This document shows positions 36,697-48,363 of a stretch of 64,000 nucleotides of DNA, one piece after another (positions within the stretch are counted from its first letter, which is position 1; each line of letters opens with the position of its first letter). A program made the translations under genes and the position numbers. This DNA is from Amphimedon queenslandica. Lineage: Eukaryota > Porifera > Demospongiae > Haplosclerida > Niphatidae. Under the pieces are notes generated by a model. The model was not told the DNA's origin. It was given only the letters and a program-made list of their open reading frames with translations, and ran no database searches. Location of the stretch: positions 304,559 through 368,558 of the forward strand of contig NW_003546296.1 in assembly GCF_000090795.2 (NCBI RefSeq), written 5' to 3'.

Positions 36697-36924
36697 ACAG
36701 AGGCCACAGTGTCAGTAATGGACAGTAGTACATGTAGCCAGTCCCTCTATTCCTATACTGTTGATCAAAGGTACACTAATGAAGGGAGTCCTGCTGGAAC
36801 AATAGCTGCTTCAGTTATCGGAGCCATTATGGGTGTGATACTTGTTGTCACAGTAATTGTTGTCACGGTGATAATGATAATGAGGGGAAAGAGTGACAGT
36901 GCAGACTTACCTGCTAAAGCTTAA
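31540..36924 (+). CDS. Membrane protein with CHRD-like repeats and a phytocyanin-like domain
   Basis: Many short exons. MEKFLFLCLSFHLLVSLSLG is a signal peptide. An unassigned N-terminal domain (with CRLVLRQIDS and NGYCQYPNGCNVY) is followed by about four CHRD-type units. Clear ones are SGVEVPPVGVATNGSGSAFL leading to NSHLHGPAPLGLA, and FYLNMHTTANPSGELRGQV, the hallmark end of a CHRD domain; KYISLMLSGAALADNT begins another. Near the C-terminus a cupredoxin of phytocyanin type reads VGGENGWSQGQRY, ILQGDSLNFEF, NRYDGCVF and GTYYFASNSSC. A membrane helix (AASVIGAIMGVILVVTVIVV) and a short cytoplasmic tail end the protein at 36924. CHRD domains occur in chordin, a BMP antagonist, and in bacterial secreted proteins. 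Ligand and function are unknown. Two introns hold large repeats. Confidence 0.75.
33687..34426. mobile_element. 740-bp non-autonomous TIR transposon with 7-bp target duplication
   Basis: The left end CATAGATATACGACTGTTAG and the right end, read on the opposite strand, are identical for about 34 bp (to GGATTGGAGACT). A second inverted block (CCATCCGTGTTTG against CCATCCGCGTTTG) follows. TCATTAC occurs directly on both sides (33680-33686 and 34427-34433). No transposase coding is seen. It lies in a CHRD gene intron. The 7-bp duplication does not fit the common hAT (8) or Tc1 (2) classes and leaves the superfamily open. Confidence 0.85.
34640..35460. repeat. Diverged subfamily of the palindromic satellite, about 177-bp units
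   Basis: Four to five tandem units in a CHRD gene intron. They share TTTTCTGATGCATATTGATG, CTTATGCTGTGTAGAAAG and TTTGAGCTGATTCC with the main satellite, but the core is CCAAGGCTATAGCCCATGG instead of the TACTATAGTA-type palindrome. Spacing of the CCTTATG landmark is 176-177 bp. Orientation matches the 61.5-63.9 kb array. Confidence 0.9.
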
Positions 36925-37095
36925 GACAAGACAGAAACACTAAGAGAGCCTCTACTCTTGATACAGTGCAGTATTTATATTAAAAATTAAACTCTTTGTT
37001 TTAATTGCATTTGCTGTTTTTGCTGTGTTTTTATTTTTTATTTTTCTGCAGGGCAGTTTTAATAATTATTATTACATTAAATAGTTCACTTTTGC

Positions 37096-40000
37096 TGATC
37101 ATAAGTACATTTATGTGTATCAGAAAATGTAATAAAATTAAGGAACTCTTCACTTGTCAATTTTAGCAAAATTTAACAAAAATCCCTGTACTATAGTACA
37201 GGGACTTTTGTCCAATTTCGGAGCAACTTTAAAAAATCATAAAAATCCAAACTTGATCGGAATCAGCTCAAACTTTCTACACAACATAAGTACATGTATG
37301 TGTATCAGAAAATGTAATAAAATTGAGGAATTCTTCACTTGTCAATTTTAGCAAAATTTAACAAAAATCCCTGTACTATAGTACAGGGACTTTTGTCCAA
37401 TTTCGGAGCAACTTTAAAAAATCATAAAAAATCCAATCTTGATCGGAATCAGCTCAAACTTTCTACACAACATAAGTACATGTATATGCATCAGAAAATG
37501 TAATAAAATTGAGGAATTCTTCACTTGTCAATTTTGGCAAATTTTGACAAAAATCCGTGTACTATAGTACAGGGACTTTTGTCCAATTTCGGAGCAACTT
37601 TAACAAATCATAAAAAATCCAAACTTGATCGGAATCAGCTCAAACTTTCTACACAACATAAGTACATGTATGTGTACCAGAAAATGTAATAAAATTGAGG
37701 AATTCTTCACTTGTCAATTTTAGCAAAATTTAACAAAAATCCCTGTACTATAGTACAGGGACTTTTGTCCAATTTCGGAGCAACTTTAAAAAATCATAAA
37801 AAATCCAATCTTGATTGGAATCAGCTCAAACTTTCTACACAACATAAGTACAGGTATATGCATCAGAAAATGTAATAAAATTAAGGAATTCTTCACTTGT
37901 CAATTTTGGCAAATTTTGACAAAAATCCCTGTACTATAGTACAGGGACTTTTGTCCAATTTCGGAGCAACTTTAAAAAATCATAAAAAATCCAAACTTGA
38001 TCGGAATCAGCTCAAACTTTCTACACAACATAAGTACATGTATGTGTACCAGAAAATGTAATAAAATTGAGGAATTCTTCACTTGTCAATTTTAGCAAAA
38101 TTTAACAAAAATCCCTGTACTATAGTACAGGGACTTTTGTCCAATTTCGGAGCAACTTTAAAAAATCATAAAAAATCCAATCTTGATCGGAATCAGCTCA
38201 AACTTTCTACACAACATAAGTACATGTATATGCATCAGAAAATGTAATAACATTAAGGAATTCTTCACTTGTCATTTTTGACAAAATTTGACAAAAATCC
38301 GTGTACTATAGTACAGGGACTTTTGTCCAATTTCGGAGCAACTTTAACAAATCATAAAAAATCCAAACTTGATCGGAATCAGCTCAAACTTTCTACACAA
38401 CATAAGTACATGTATGTGTACCAGAAAATGTAATAAAATTGAGGAATTCTTCACTTGTCAATTTTAGCAAAATTTAACAAAAATCCCTGTACTATAGTAC
38501 AGGGACTTTTGTCCAATTTCGGAGCAACTTTAAAAAATCATTAAAAATCCAAACTTGATCGGAATCAGCTCAAACTTTCTACACAACATAAGTACATGTA
38601 TGTGTATCAGAAAATGTAATAAAATTGAGGAATTCTTCACTTGTCAATTTTAGCAAAATTTAACAAAAATCCCTGTACTATAGTACAGGGACTTTTGTCC
38701 AATTTCGGAGCAACTTTAAAAAATCATAAAAAATCCAATCTTGATCGGAATCAGCTCAAACTTTCTACACAACATAAGTACAGGTATGTGTATCAGAAAA
38801 TGTAATAAAATTGAGGAATTCTTCACTTGTCAATTTTAGCAAAATTTAACAAAAATCCCTGTACTATAGTACAGGGACTTTTGTCCAATTTCGGAGCAAC
38901 TTTAAAAAATCATAAAAAATCCAATCTTGATCGGAATCAGCTCAAACTTTCTACACAACATAAGTACATGTATGTGTATCAGAAAATGTAATAAAATTGA
39001 GGAATTCTTCACTTGTCAATTTTAGCAAAATTTAACAAAAATCCCTGTACTATAGTACAGGGACTTTTGTCCAATTTCGGAGCAACTTTAAAAAATCATA
39101 AAAAATCCAATCTTGATCGGAATCAGCTCAAACTTTCTACACAACATAAGTACATGTATATGCATCAGAAAATGTAATAAAATTGAGGAATTCTTCACTT
39201 GTCAATTTTGGCAAATTTTGACAAAAATCCGTGTACTATAGTACAGGGACTTTTGTCCAATTTCGGAGCAACTTTAACAAATCATAAAAAATCCAAACTT
39301 GATCGGAATCAGCTCAAACTTTCTACACAACATAAGTACATGTATGTGTACCAGAAAATGTAATAAAATTGAGGAATTCTTCACTTGTCAATTTTAGCAA
39401 AATTTAACAAAAATCCCTGTACTATAGTACAGGGACTTTTGTCCAATTTCGGAGCAACTTTAAAAAATCATAAAAAATCCAATCTTGATCGGAATCAGCT
39501 CAAACTTTCTACACAACATAAGTACAGGTATATGCATCAGAAAATGTAATAAAATTAAGGAATTCTTCACTTGTCAATTTTGGCAAATTTTGACAAAAAT
39601 CCCTGTACTATAGTACAGGGACTTTTGTCCAATTTCGGAGCAACTTTAAAAAATCATAAAAAATCCAAACTTGATCGGAATCAGCTCAAACTTTCTACAC
39701 AACATAAGTACATGTATATGCATCAGAAAATGTAATAACATTAAGGAATTCTTCACTTGTCATTTTTGACAAAATTTGACAAAAATCCCTGTACTATAGT
39801 ACAGGTACTTTTGTCCAATTTTGGAGCAACTTTAACAAATCATAAAAAATCCAAACTTGATCGGAATCAGCTCAAACTTTCTACACAACATAAGTACATG
39901 TATATGCATCAGAAAATGTAATAAAATTGAGGAATTCTTCACTTGTCAATTTTGACAAAATTTTACAAAAATCCGTGTACTATAGTACAGGGACTTTTGT

Positions 40001-41015
40001 CCAATTTCGGAGCAACTTTAACAAATCATAAAAAATCCAAACTTGATCGGAATCAGCTCAAACTTTCTACACAACATAAGTACAGGTATGTGTATCAGAA
40101 AATGTAATAAAATTGAGGAATTCTTCACTTGTCAATTTTGGCAAATTTTGACAAAAATCCCTGTACTATAGTACAGGGACTTTTGTCCAATTTCGGAGCA
40201 ACTTTAAAAAATCATAAAAAATCCAATCTTGATCGGAATCAGCTCAAACTTTCTACACAACATAAGTACAGGTATGTGTATCAGAAAATGTAATAAAATT
40301 GAGGAATTCTTCACTTGTCAATTTTAGCAAAATTTAACAAAAATCCCTGTACTATAGTACAGGGACTTTTGTCCAATTTCGGAGCAACTTTAAAAAATCA
40401 TAAAAAATCCAATCTTGATTGGAATCAGCTCAAACTTTCTACACAACATAAGTACAGGTATATGCATCAGAAAATGTAATAAAATTAAGGAATTCTTCAC
40501 TTGTCAATTTTGGCAAATTTTGACAAAAATCCCTGTACTATAGTACAGGGACTTTTGTCCAATTTCGGAGCAACTTTAAAAAATCATAAAAAATCCAAAC
40601 TTGATCGGAATCAGCTCAAACTTTCTACACAACATAAGTACATGTATATGCATCAGAAAATGTAATAAAATTGAGGAATTCTTCACTTGTCAATTTTGAC
40701 AAAATTTTACAAAAATCCGTGTACTATAGTACAGGGACTTTTGTCCAATTTCGGAGCAACTTTAACAAATCATAAAAAATCCAAACTTGATCGGAATCAG
40801 CTCAAACTTTCTACACAACATAAGTACATGTATATGCATCAGAAAATGTAATAAAATTGAGGAATTCTTCACTTGTCAATTTTGACAAAATTTTACAAAA
40901 ATCCGTGTACTATAGTACAGGGACTTTTGTCCAATTTCGGAGCAACTTTAAAAAATTATAAAAAATCCAATCTTGATCGGAATCAGCTCAAACTTTCTAC
41001 GCATCAGAAAATGTA
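37096..41015. repeat. Main palindromic satellite array, 21 palindromes at 186-bp period
   Basis: Each unit holds the 20-bp perfect palindrome CCCTGTACTATAGTACAGGG (first near 37184, last near 40903; some read CCGTGTAC on the left side), then ACTTTTGTCCAATTTCGGAG, GATCGGAATCAGCTCAAACT, TTTCTACACAACATAAGTAC and ATTCTTCACTTGTCA. Most spacings counted are exactly 186 bp. Units fall into two alternating variants (AATCTTGATCGG or AAACTTGATCGG; TATGCATCAG or TGTGTACCAG), giving a partial 372-bp higher-order period. It fills the spacer between the CHRD gene and PGD. No open frame is preserved. Confidence 0.97.
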
Positions 41016-41294
41016 ATAAAGCAGCCATTTGTCATACTACTATAGGTGTAGCTGTATAATTTGTTGTTCCATAGATAATAGAGTAAATGAAAACACTTTT
41101 ACCTATGGACTGGTTATTAGTTATTCTGTGCTAGCCACACCTACCAGTTAACTGATCTATCTGGGCATGCGCATTAGCTCAGTATTATAACTGGATTAGC
41201 CCCACCTACTTTTGTAATTCATATTTCAGGGCTGCTCCAGCTTGCTTGCTGTGTTTCTTTCCAAGCTCAGGTCAATATTATCTAAGAAGGAGCC

Positions 41295-42892
41295 ATGTCT
41301 ACTGAGGCAGTGTAAGTCCATGTTCTTAATGAGTGGTTTTATGTTTGTTCACTCCACGCAGAGCTGATATTGCACTCATTGGCCTTGCTGTTATGGTAGG
41401 TCTACCTTTGCATGTTGTGTAGCCAGTGGCTTGAGTTGGCTCTTGTTTTTAGGGTCAGAATATCATCCTCAACATGAATGATCATGGATTTGTTGTCTGT
41501 GCTTATAACAGAACTACAGAGAAAGTTGACAAGTTTCTTGCAAATGAAGCTAAAGGTCTGCTCCTGTGGTTGAAACCCCATCAGTTTATCTGATACTATT
41601 ATTTACTATTCATAGGCACTAATATAGTTGGGGCTAAGAGTCTGGAGGAAATGGTAGCCAAGTTGAAGAAGCCAAGACGAGTGATGATGCTAGTGAAAGC
41701 TGGTTCAGCTGTGGACTCATTCATTGAGCAGCTGGTCCCACTCCTGGAGAAAGGAGACATTATTATTGATGGAGGGAATTCTGAATACACCGACAGTCAA
41801 GTATAATTATCATTACTGTTGTTGTTATTGTTATTATTTAGCGTCGTTGTAAAACATTATCTGACAAAGGGTTCTTGTTTGTTGGTTGTGGAGTGAGTGG
41901 AGGAGAAGAAGGAGCAAGATATGGTCCCTCTCTAATGCCAGGAGGTTGTGCTGGAGCCTGGCCTCACGTGAAGGACATATTCCAGGTCTGTAGCACCTCC
42001 AGTAGACATTGCTTGTTATTACCAGCTGCATCTGTAGGCCATATCTGCTAAAGTGGGCAGTGATCCTTGCTGTGATTGGGTTGGGTCTGACGGAGCAGGC
42101 CATTACGTGAAGATGGTCCACAATGGAATTGAGTATGGGGACATGCAGGTATGAGTCGTAGTAGTTATTAATAGTTATTAAGTGTCCCCTAGCTGATCTG
42201 TGAAGCTTATGACTTGATGAAGAATGGCCTTGGTTTATCTAATGATGAGATGAGTAAAGTGTTTGCTGATTGGAACAAAGGAGAACTGGACTCATTTTTG
42301 ATTGAAATATCCTCAGAAATAATGGCCTTCAAAGTAATGAGACTCACTAATTAGCAGCACTATTGACCCTCTTGTGTTGGTAGGATAAAGATGGTGGGCC
42401 ATTGGTTGAAAAGATAAGAGATGCTGCTGGTCAAAAAGGAACTGGTAAATGGACAGCAATTTCTGCTCTTGATAAAGGGATGCCAGTGACACTGATTGGT
42501 GAGATTAACTGATTCATTGATGCATTAAATGATAATTATACCTCCATCAGGTGAGTCTGTTTTTGCAAGATGTCTCTCTTCTCTAAAAGACGAGAGGACA
42601 GCAGCTAGTAAAGTATTCCCAGCTCCATCGGTTGACCTCTCAAAGTATAAATCAAATACAAAGGAATACATTGAGCAGATCAGACAGGTGCAATATGCCC
42701 TCAGTTATAGTATAATGTATTGTTGTGTCCCTCTTTGAAGGCTCTGTATGCGTCAAAAATAATATCCTATGCCCAAGGTTTCATGCTGTTAAAGGAAGCG
42801 GCTAAGACCTACAACTGGGAACTGAACTATGGGTCCATTGCCTTAATGTGGAGGGGAGGCTGCATCATAAGGAGGTAAGGGATGCTCTATTA

Positions 42893-42938
<46 letters not shown>

Positions 42939-43380
42939 GTAGCCGTTTCCTTGGTAACATTAAGGAGGCCTTTGATAAGAATCCTTCTCTACAGAACCTG
43001 CTAATGGACGATTTCTTTAAAAATGCAATTTTGTCCTGTCAAGTAATCATTATTGGTCTTAGGTGACTGGTTATTGTACATCCTTTCTGTAGGTCTCATG
43101 GAGGAAAGTGATTGGGATGGCGGCTGAGATTGGAGTCCCTACTCCTGCCTTTAGCTGTGCCCTTGCCTTCTTTGATGGATACAGGTCCGCCCCCTTGTCT
43201 TCCTGATTATTGTTAATTATTATTGGTAGGTCTGAGCGTCTACCTGCTAATCTAATACAGGCCCAAAGGGACTACTTTGGTGCCCATACCTACGAGCTAT
43301 TGTCCAATCCTGGTACATTCATTCACACCAATTGGACTGGGAGAGGAGGAGACGTGTCTGCTTCGACTTATTCTGCCTGA
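41295..43380 (+). CDS. PGD: 6-phosphogluconate dehydrogenase, decarboxylating
   Basis: About twelve exons give a complete enzyme of about 480 residues. N-terminal Rossmann motif [14 protein letters not shown] for NADP, then [60 protein letters not shown], the catalytic segment [20 protein letters not shown] with Lys and Asn, [30 protein letters not shown], and the C-terminal [10 protein letters not shown] plus [18 protein letters not shown]. It converts 6-phosphogluconate to ribulose 5-phosphate, CO2 and NADPH in the cytosolic pentose phosphate pathway. All catalytic residues are present. It starts 280 bp after the satellite array. Confidence 0.97.
42889..42938. repeat. (ATT)n microsatellite in a PGD intron
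   Basis: Sixteen or so ATT units between the MWRGGCIIR exon and the [11 protein letters not shown] exon. Confidence 0.9.
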
Positions 43381-43548
43381 GACTATAACTGACCTCTCTC
43401 TCAGCTTTATTGTTTGATTTTATATTCTAGCATGTTCTTTTGTTGTAGTTTTAGCAAATTTTAGTTCAATTTTGACAATTATACATAATGTAACAATAAT
43501 ATCCGGAAGTATACAGAAACCACGTGTTGTGAGAAAGGGGTGGTTAGA

Positions 43549-45050
43549 ATGCAGAGAGGAACTTCAAATCTTTTAAAAGTTTTAAGACAAGACTCGTTAA
43601 GGTCTTTTATTAGACTGACCTCGTCAATGAAGGACTCTCATTTGAACTGTCAAGGAGCAAAACTACCAAACGTTTACATTGTCAGTTTATGATAATTAAT
43701 AGATCTTGTATCACTGATTAACTGATTCACCTCATTTAGGCAAAATTTGACATCACAGGGCATTACCAATCAGAAGGTATTTGTTATTATTATTGTTGTT
43801 GTTGTTTATATTGTTGTGTTGTTGTACAAAGTGATAAGGAAGAATGAATTGTTATCATTGTACGGCCTTCAACCTCGGGACATACGATTCTCAGCTCCTT
43901 CTTCTCTATACCTGAGGAATTACAGCATCATATTGAGACTGGAAGTAATTGTATGATAATGAGAATAATAATTGATTAAAATTTATAGCATATTAAAGCA
44001 ATAATTAATTCAAATGAGTTAATTTTAATGGAAACAGATCATAAAAGTATCAAAGATCTATTACCTGAGCTTCAAGTAACATTGAATGATTAGTTAATTA
44101 ATAATTATTTATTTCTTAAGGCAAGATTGCAGGTCACTGGTGATGGTTTGCCTTACGAATTAAAAGTCATTGAAATTTTATTCACCGAAACAGTAACATA
44201 ATTGTTTTATTACAAACAATAATTTAATTTCAATAATGATAGTTCTCACTTTTAGAGAATAAGTTTGAGAGATTAGAGTCCTACATAACAGGAGTGCTCA
44301 ATGATCTGTTGGACTCAAACTTGCTCTCCATTGACAAAGGTTCCTTACATGGTCTAATGTACCACAGCTCCAGGTATCAGCTCATGTTTAATGGCACAGT
44401 ATTACTGATCCTATGCAGCTTATCAGAACTGAACTCTTTAGTGAAGGATATTCAGGAAACATTGAGTGACCTTTTAGATTGTGAAGAAGACATGGCTAGT
44501 TTTTATCTAACTCACTACATTGACTACGGGTAAGAGGAGGAGCAGATTAATAACTTGTGATGTATATCAATGCAGAGAGGAGAGGGACCAAGATGACACG
44601 GAAGAGCTTTGCAATATACTGGAATCATTTTATATGCAAGTAAAGAAGTACTAATGAGTTACTGTATGTGGTACATGTACAGACAGAAGACATGCTGGGA
44701 CGCGTTAAGAGGTTGAAAGAACAAATTGATCAAAGTCAAAACATTGTATTAATTAATTTGGACAGTCAAAGGAATATCATGTTGAGAATGAGTCTTCAAC
44801 TGGGAATGGGAACATTCTCTTTAACACTAGGAGGGCTAATGGGCGTCGCTTTTGGAATGAATCTTGACTCATCATTAGAAGAGGTATGGTCTCTATAATC
44901 ATTAATTATTTATAATTAGTATCACCATAGAACCAGTATGCATTTTGGATAGTATCAGGAGCAATGGTAGCAATAACAGGAGTAATGTGGAGACAATTGT
45001 CAAACTATCTCAAGAAAGCATTACATACTCGAACAATTGATCACTTTTAA
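43549..45050 (+). CDS. MRS2: MRS2-type mitochondrial magnesium channel (CorA superfamily)
   Basis: About eight exons. The N-terminus (MQRGTSNLLKVLRQDSLRSF) is basic and amphipathic, a likely mitochondrial presequence. Then NELLSLYGLQPRDIRF, the MRS2 motif before the soluble domain, ENKFERLESYITGVLNDLL, SLVKDIQETLSDLLDCEEDM, and the coiled helix QTEDMLGRVKRLKEQIDQSQ leading to two membrane helices. The first ends in the GMN signature (LMGVAFGMNLDSSLEE) required for Mg2+ selectivity; the second is FWIVSGAMVAITGVMW. MRS2 admits Mg2+ into the mitochondrial matrix. The junction into the NELLSLYGL exon uses an unusual acceptor (TACAAAG) and is inferred from frame. Only 36 bp separate its stop from that of the convergent nucleoporin gene. 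Confidence 0.93.
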
Positions 45051-45086
45051 TTCAAAAAATATTAATTAATTAATTAATTATTAAGG

Positions 45087-48000
45087 TCACCTCCTCCTGT
45101 TATTAGTCCTTCTTCTAGCGTTAGGTCCTTTGCTAGAGCCAGTTGAGAACCCAGTGCCGCTGGCACCTCCTGAAAATGATCCAAGAGCAGGGCTACTTGC
45201 AGAACTGTTAAATGTAAATGATGGAGAAGCATTAGAGGATTGCCCACCAAAAAGAAATGGTTTTTGAGGTGTGGCTTTATCCCCTGGTGGCATTGTATGC
45301 TGTCCAGAACCAGTATTACCAAAATTAATACCAGTCTGGGACCCCCCAGCATTAAAGCTGAACTTTCCTTGTGTCCCTGGAAGTACTTGCTGAGAGTTAC
45401 CAAACAATGAGGGGGCAGTATTCGACTGTCCAAAACTAAAGATTGATTGTTGTTGAGAACCCCCAGTGGTGGGCCCTGATCCAAAACTAAAAGCTGCACT
45501 TGGTTTACTTTGAGAACCAAAACTAAAGATAGACCCCTGCTGTGAGGTGCTTGAAACTGCAGAACTTATACTGAAATTAACATTTGGTGTTCGATTGGTG
45601 CCAAAGTGCGGATTGGTTGATTTGGTTACTCCAAACTGTAGTCCAGATTGACTGGTTAACTGCAGGCCAGATTGATTGGTTCCAGGAAATGGTACACCAG
45701 ATTGATTGATTCCTGTTAACTGCAGGCCGGATTGATTCGTTCCTGTTAACTGCAGGCCAGATTGATTGGTTCCAGGAAATGGTACACCAGATTGATTGAT
45801 TCCTGTTAACTGCAAGCCAGATTGATTGGTTCCAGTTAACTGCAGGCCAGTTTGATTGGTTCCAGTCAATGGTACACCAGATTGATTGGTTCCAGTTAAC
45901 TGCAGGCCAGATTGATTGGTTCCTGTTAATTGCAGGCCGGATTGATTGGTTCCAGTAAAGGGTACACCAGATTGATTGGTTCCAGTTAACTGCAGGCCGG
46001 ATTGATTGGTTCCTGTTAATTGCAGGCCGGATTGATTGGTTCCAGTAAAGGGTACACCAGATTGATTGGTTCCAGTTAACTGCAGGCCAGATTGATTGGT
46101 TCCTGTTAACTGCAGGCCGGATTGATTGGTTCCTGTTAACTGCAGGCCAGATTGATTGGTTCCAGGAAATGGTACACCAGATTGATTGGTTCCTGTTAAC
46201 TGCAGGCCAGATTGATTGGTTCCAGTAAAGGGTACACCAGATTGATTGGTTCCTGTTAACTGCAGGCCAGATTGATTGGTTCCAGTAAAGGGTACACCAG
46301 ATTGATTGGTTCCAGTTAACTGCAGGCCAGTTTGATTGGTTCCAGTCAATGGTACACCAGATTGATTGGTTCCAGTTAACTGCAGGCCAGATTGATTGGT
46401 TCCAGTTAACTGCAGGCCAGTTTGATTGGTTCCAGTCAATGGTACACCAGATTGATTGGTTCCTGTTAATTGCAGGCTGGATTGATTGGTTCCAGTAAAT
46501 GGTACACCAGATTGATTGGTTCCTGTTAACTGCAGGCGAGATTGATTGGTTCCAGTTAACTGCAGGCCAGTTTGATTGGTTCCAGTTAACTGCAGGCCAG
46601 GTTGATTGGTTCCTGTTAATTGCAGGCCGGATTGATTGGTTCCTGTTAATTGCAGGCCGGATTGATTGGTTCCAGTAAATGGTACACCAGATTGATTGGT
46701 TCCTGTTAACTGCAGGCCAAATTGATTGGTTCCAGTTAACTGCAGGCCAGTTTGATTGGTTCCAGTCAATGGTACACCAGATTGATTGGTTCCAGTTAAC
46801 TGCAGGCCAGATTGATTGGTTCCTGCAAATTGCAGGCCGGATTGATTGGTTCCTGTTAATTGCAGGCCGGATTGATTGGTTCCAGTAAATGGTACACCAG
46901 ATTGATTGGTTCCAGTTAATTGCAGGCCGGATTGATTGGTTCCAGTTAATTGCAGGCCGGATTGATTGGTTCCAGATAACTGTATGCCAGATTGATTGGT
47001 TCCTGTTAACTTCAGGCCAGATTGATTGGTTCCAGTTAATTGCAGGCCAGATTGATTAGTTCTAGTTAACGGTACACCAGATTGATTGGTTCTAGTTAAC
47101 TGCAGACCAGATTGATTGGTTCCTGTTAACTGTAGGCCGGATTGATTGGTTCCTGTCAACTGCAGGCCGGATTGATTAGTTCCTGTCAACTGCAGGCCGG
47201 ATTGATTGGTTCCTGTTAACTGCAGGCCGGATTGATTGGTTCCTGTTAACTGCAGGCCGGATTGATTGGTTCCTGTTAACTGCAGGCCGGATTGTGTTTC
47301 AGTTGTTTTAGTTGAGTTATTGGAAGCTTCCTTTACTGAAAAATCTACCAGAGTATTACTTTGTTGCTGTGTTATTTTTGGAAGTATTGTAGTGCTGGTA
47401 TTTGAGGCAGTAGTGTTAACAGGTTGTGTGGTTGTCAGTACATTGGAGTTACTAGTCGAGTGTGTAACACTGCTGGCCCTGCTGGAAGGGAGGTCAACTG
47501 TGGATTCACTTGGCTCATCATTGGACGTTAATAATGTTCTTATTCTTTCATCAGAATCCTCCCTGTCTTTAAGTATTGAGTCTTTGGTTATAGAATCATC
47601 AGAAAACAAAGTTATCTAAAATGATAAAAACTAATGAGTAGCTGCAGCTGAGCCCACAGTGTATACCCATTGAGGGTAACACCTCCACATTGCTTACATT
47701 AGGAACATATCCAGTGCCACAGAGAATGGGACACTCCTTCCTAACTACTGACTGATCTCTTGAAGGTGAGGGGTACACTGCTGTCAAAAATGTATCTTGT
47801 AATTTAACTGTGGCTTCTCGCTACATAAAATACACCCACACAGTTAATTGATGCAAAATTAGTCTCAAAATACTTTTAATTTTATGTCTATCACTTCTTT
47901 ATCCTTCACTACATCCTCCTCCTCTGGGTGGGCATTAAATAGAGTAGTTTCCACTGAAGGAACTAGATCAAATTCAAGGTCAGGGAGTAATATCCTAAAA

Positions 48001-48285
48001 TCAATTAATAAATTTAATTAAAGCATAACAATCACTTTGAGGTATTCCTTTTGCTGCTGCTAGTGGCTGGTTGGACAGGAGGTCTCTTCTTAGCCAGTGG
48101 GCTGGACGATGGCAATTGGTCACTGGATGGAATCACAGGGGGTGTGGTCAAACCTTTATAATCCACCCTAAATAATAATTATCAAATGTACATGTACAAT
48201 GAATTAATTAACTACTTTTGTCGCTTAGGTACTAATTGTGATGCCTGAACATAATCATGATCCATTGTCCACCATCTCTTCCTGC

Positions 48286-48363
<78 letters not shown>

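Noticed and set aside
37096-41015. Regular spaced palindromes resembling a CRISPR array
   Set aside because: The whole 186-bp unit is repeated, with no unique spacers, no cas genes, and a eukaryotic context.
46679-46888. Open frame on the plus strand rich in QIDWF repeats
   Set aside because: Antisense shadow of the 30-bp coding minisatellite; any 3n repeat without a stop stays open on both strands.
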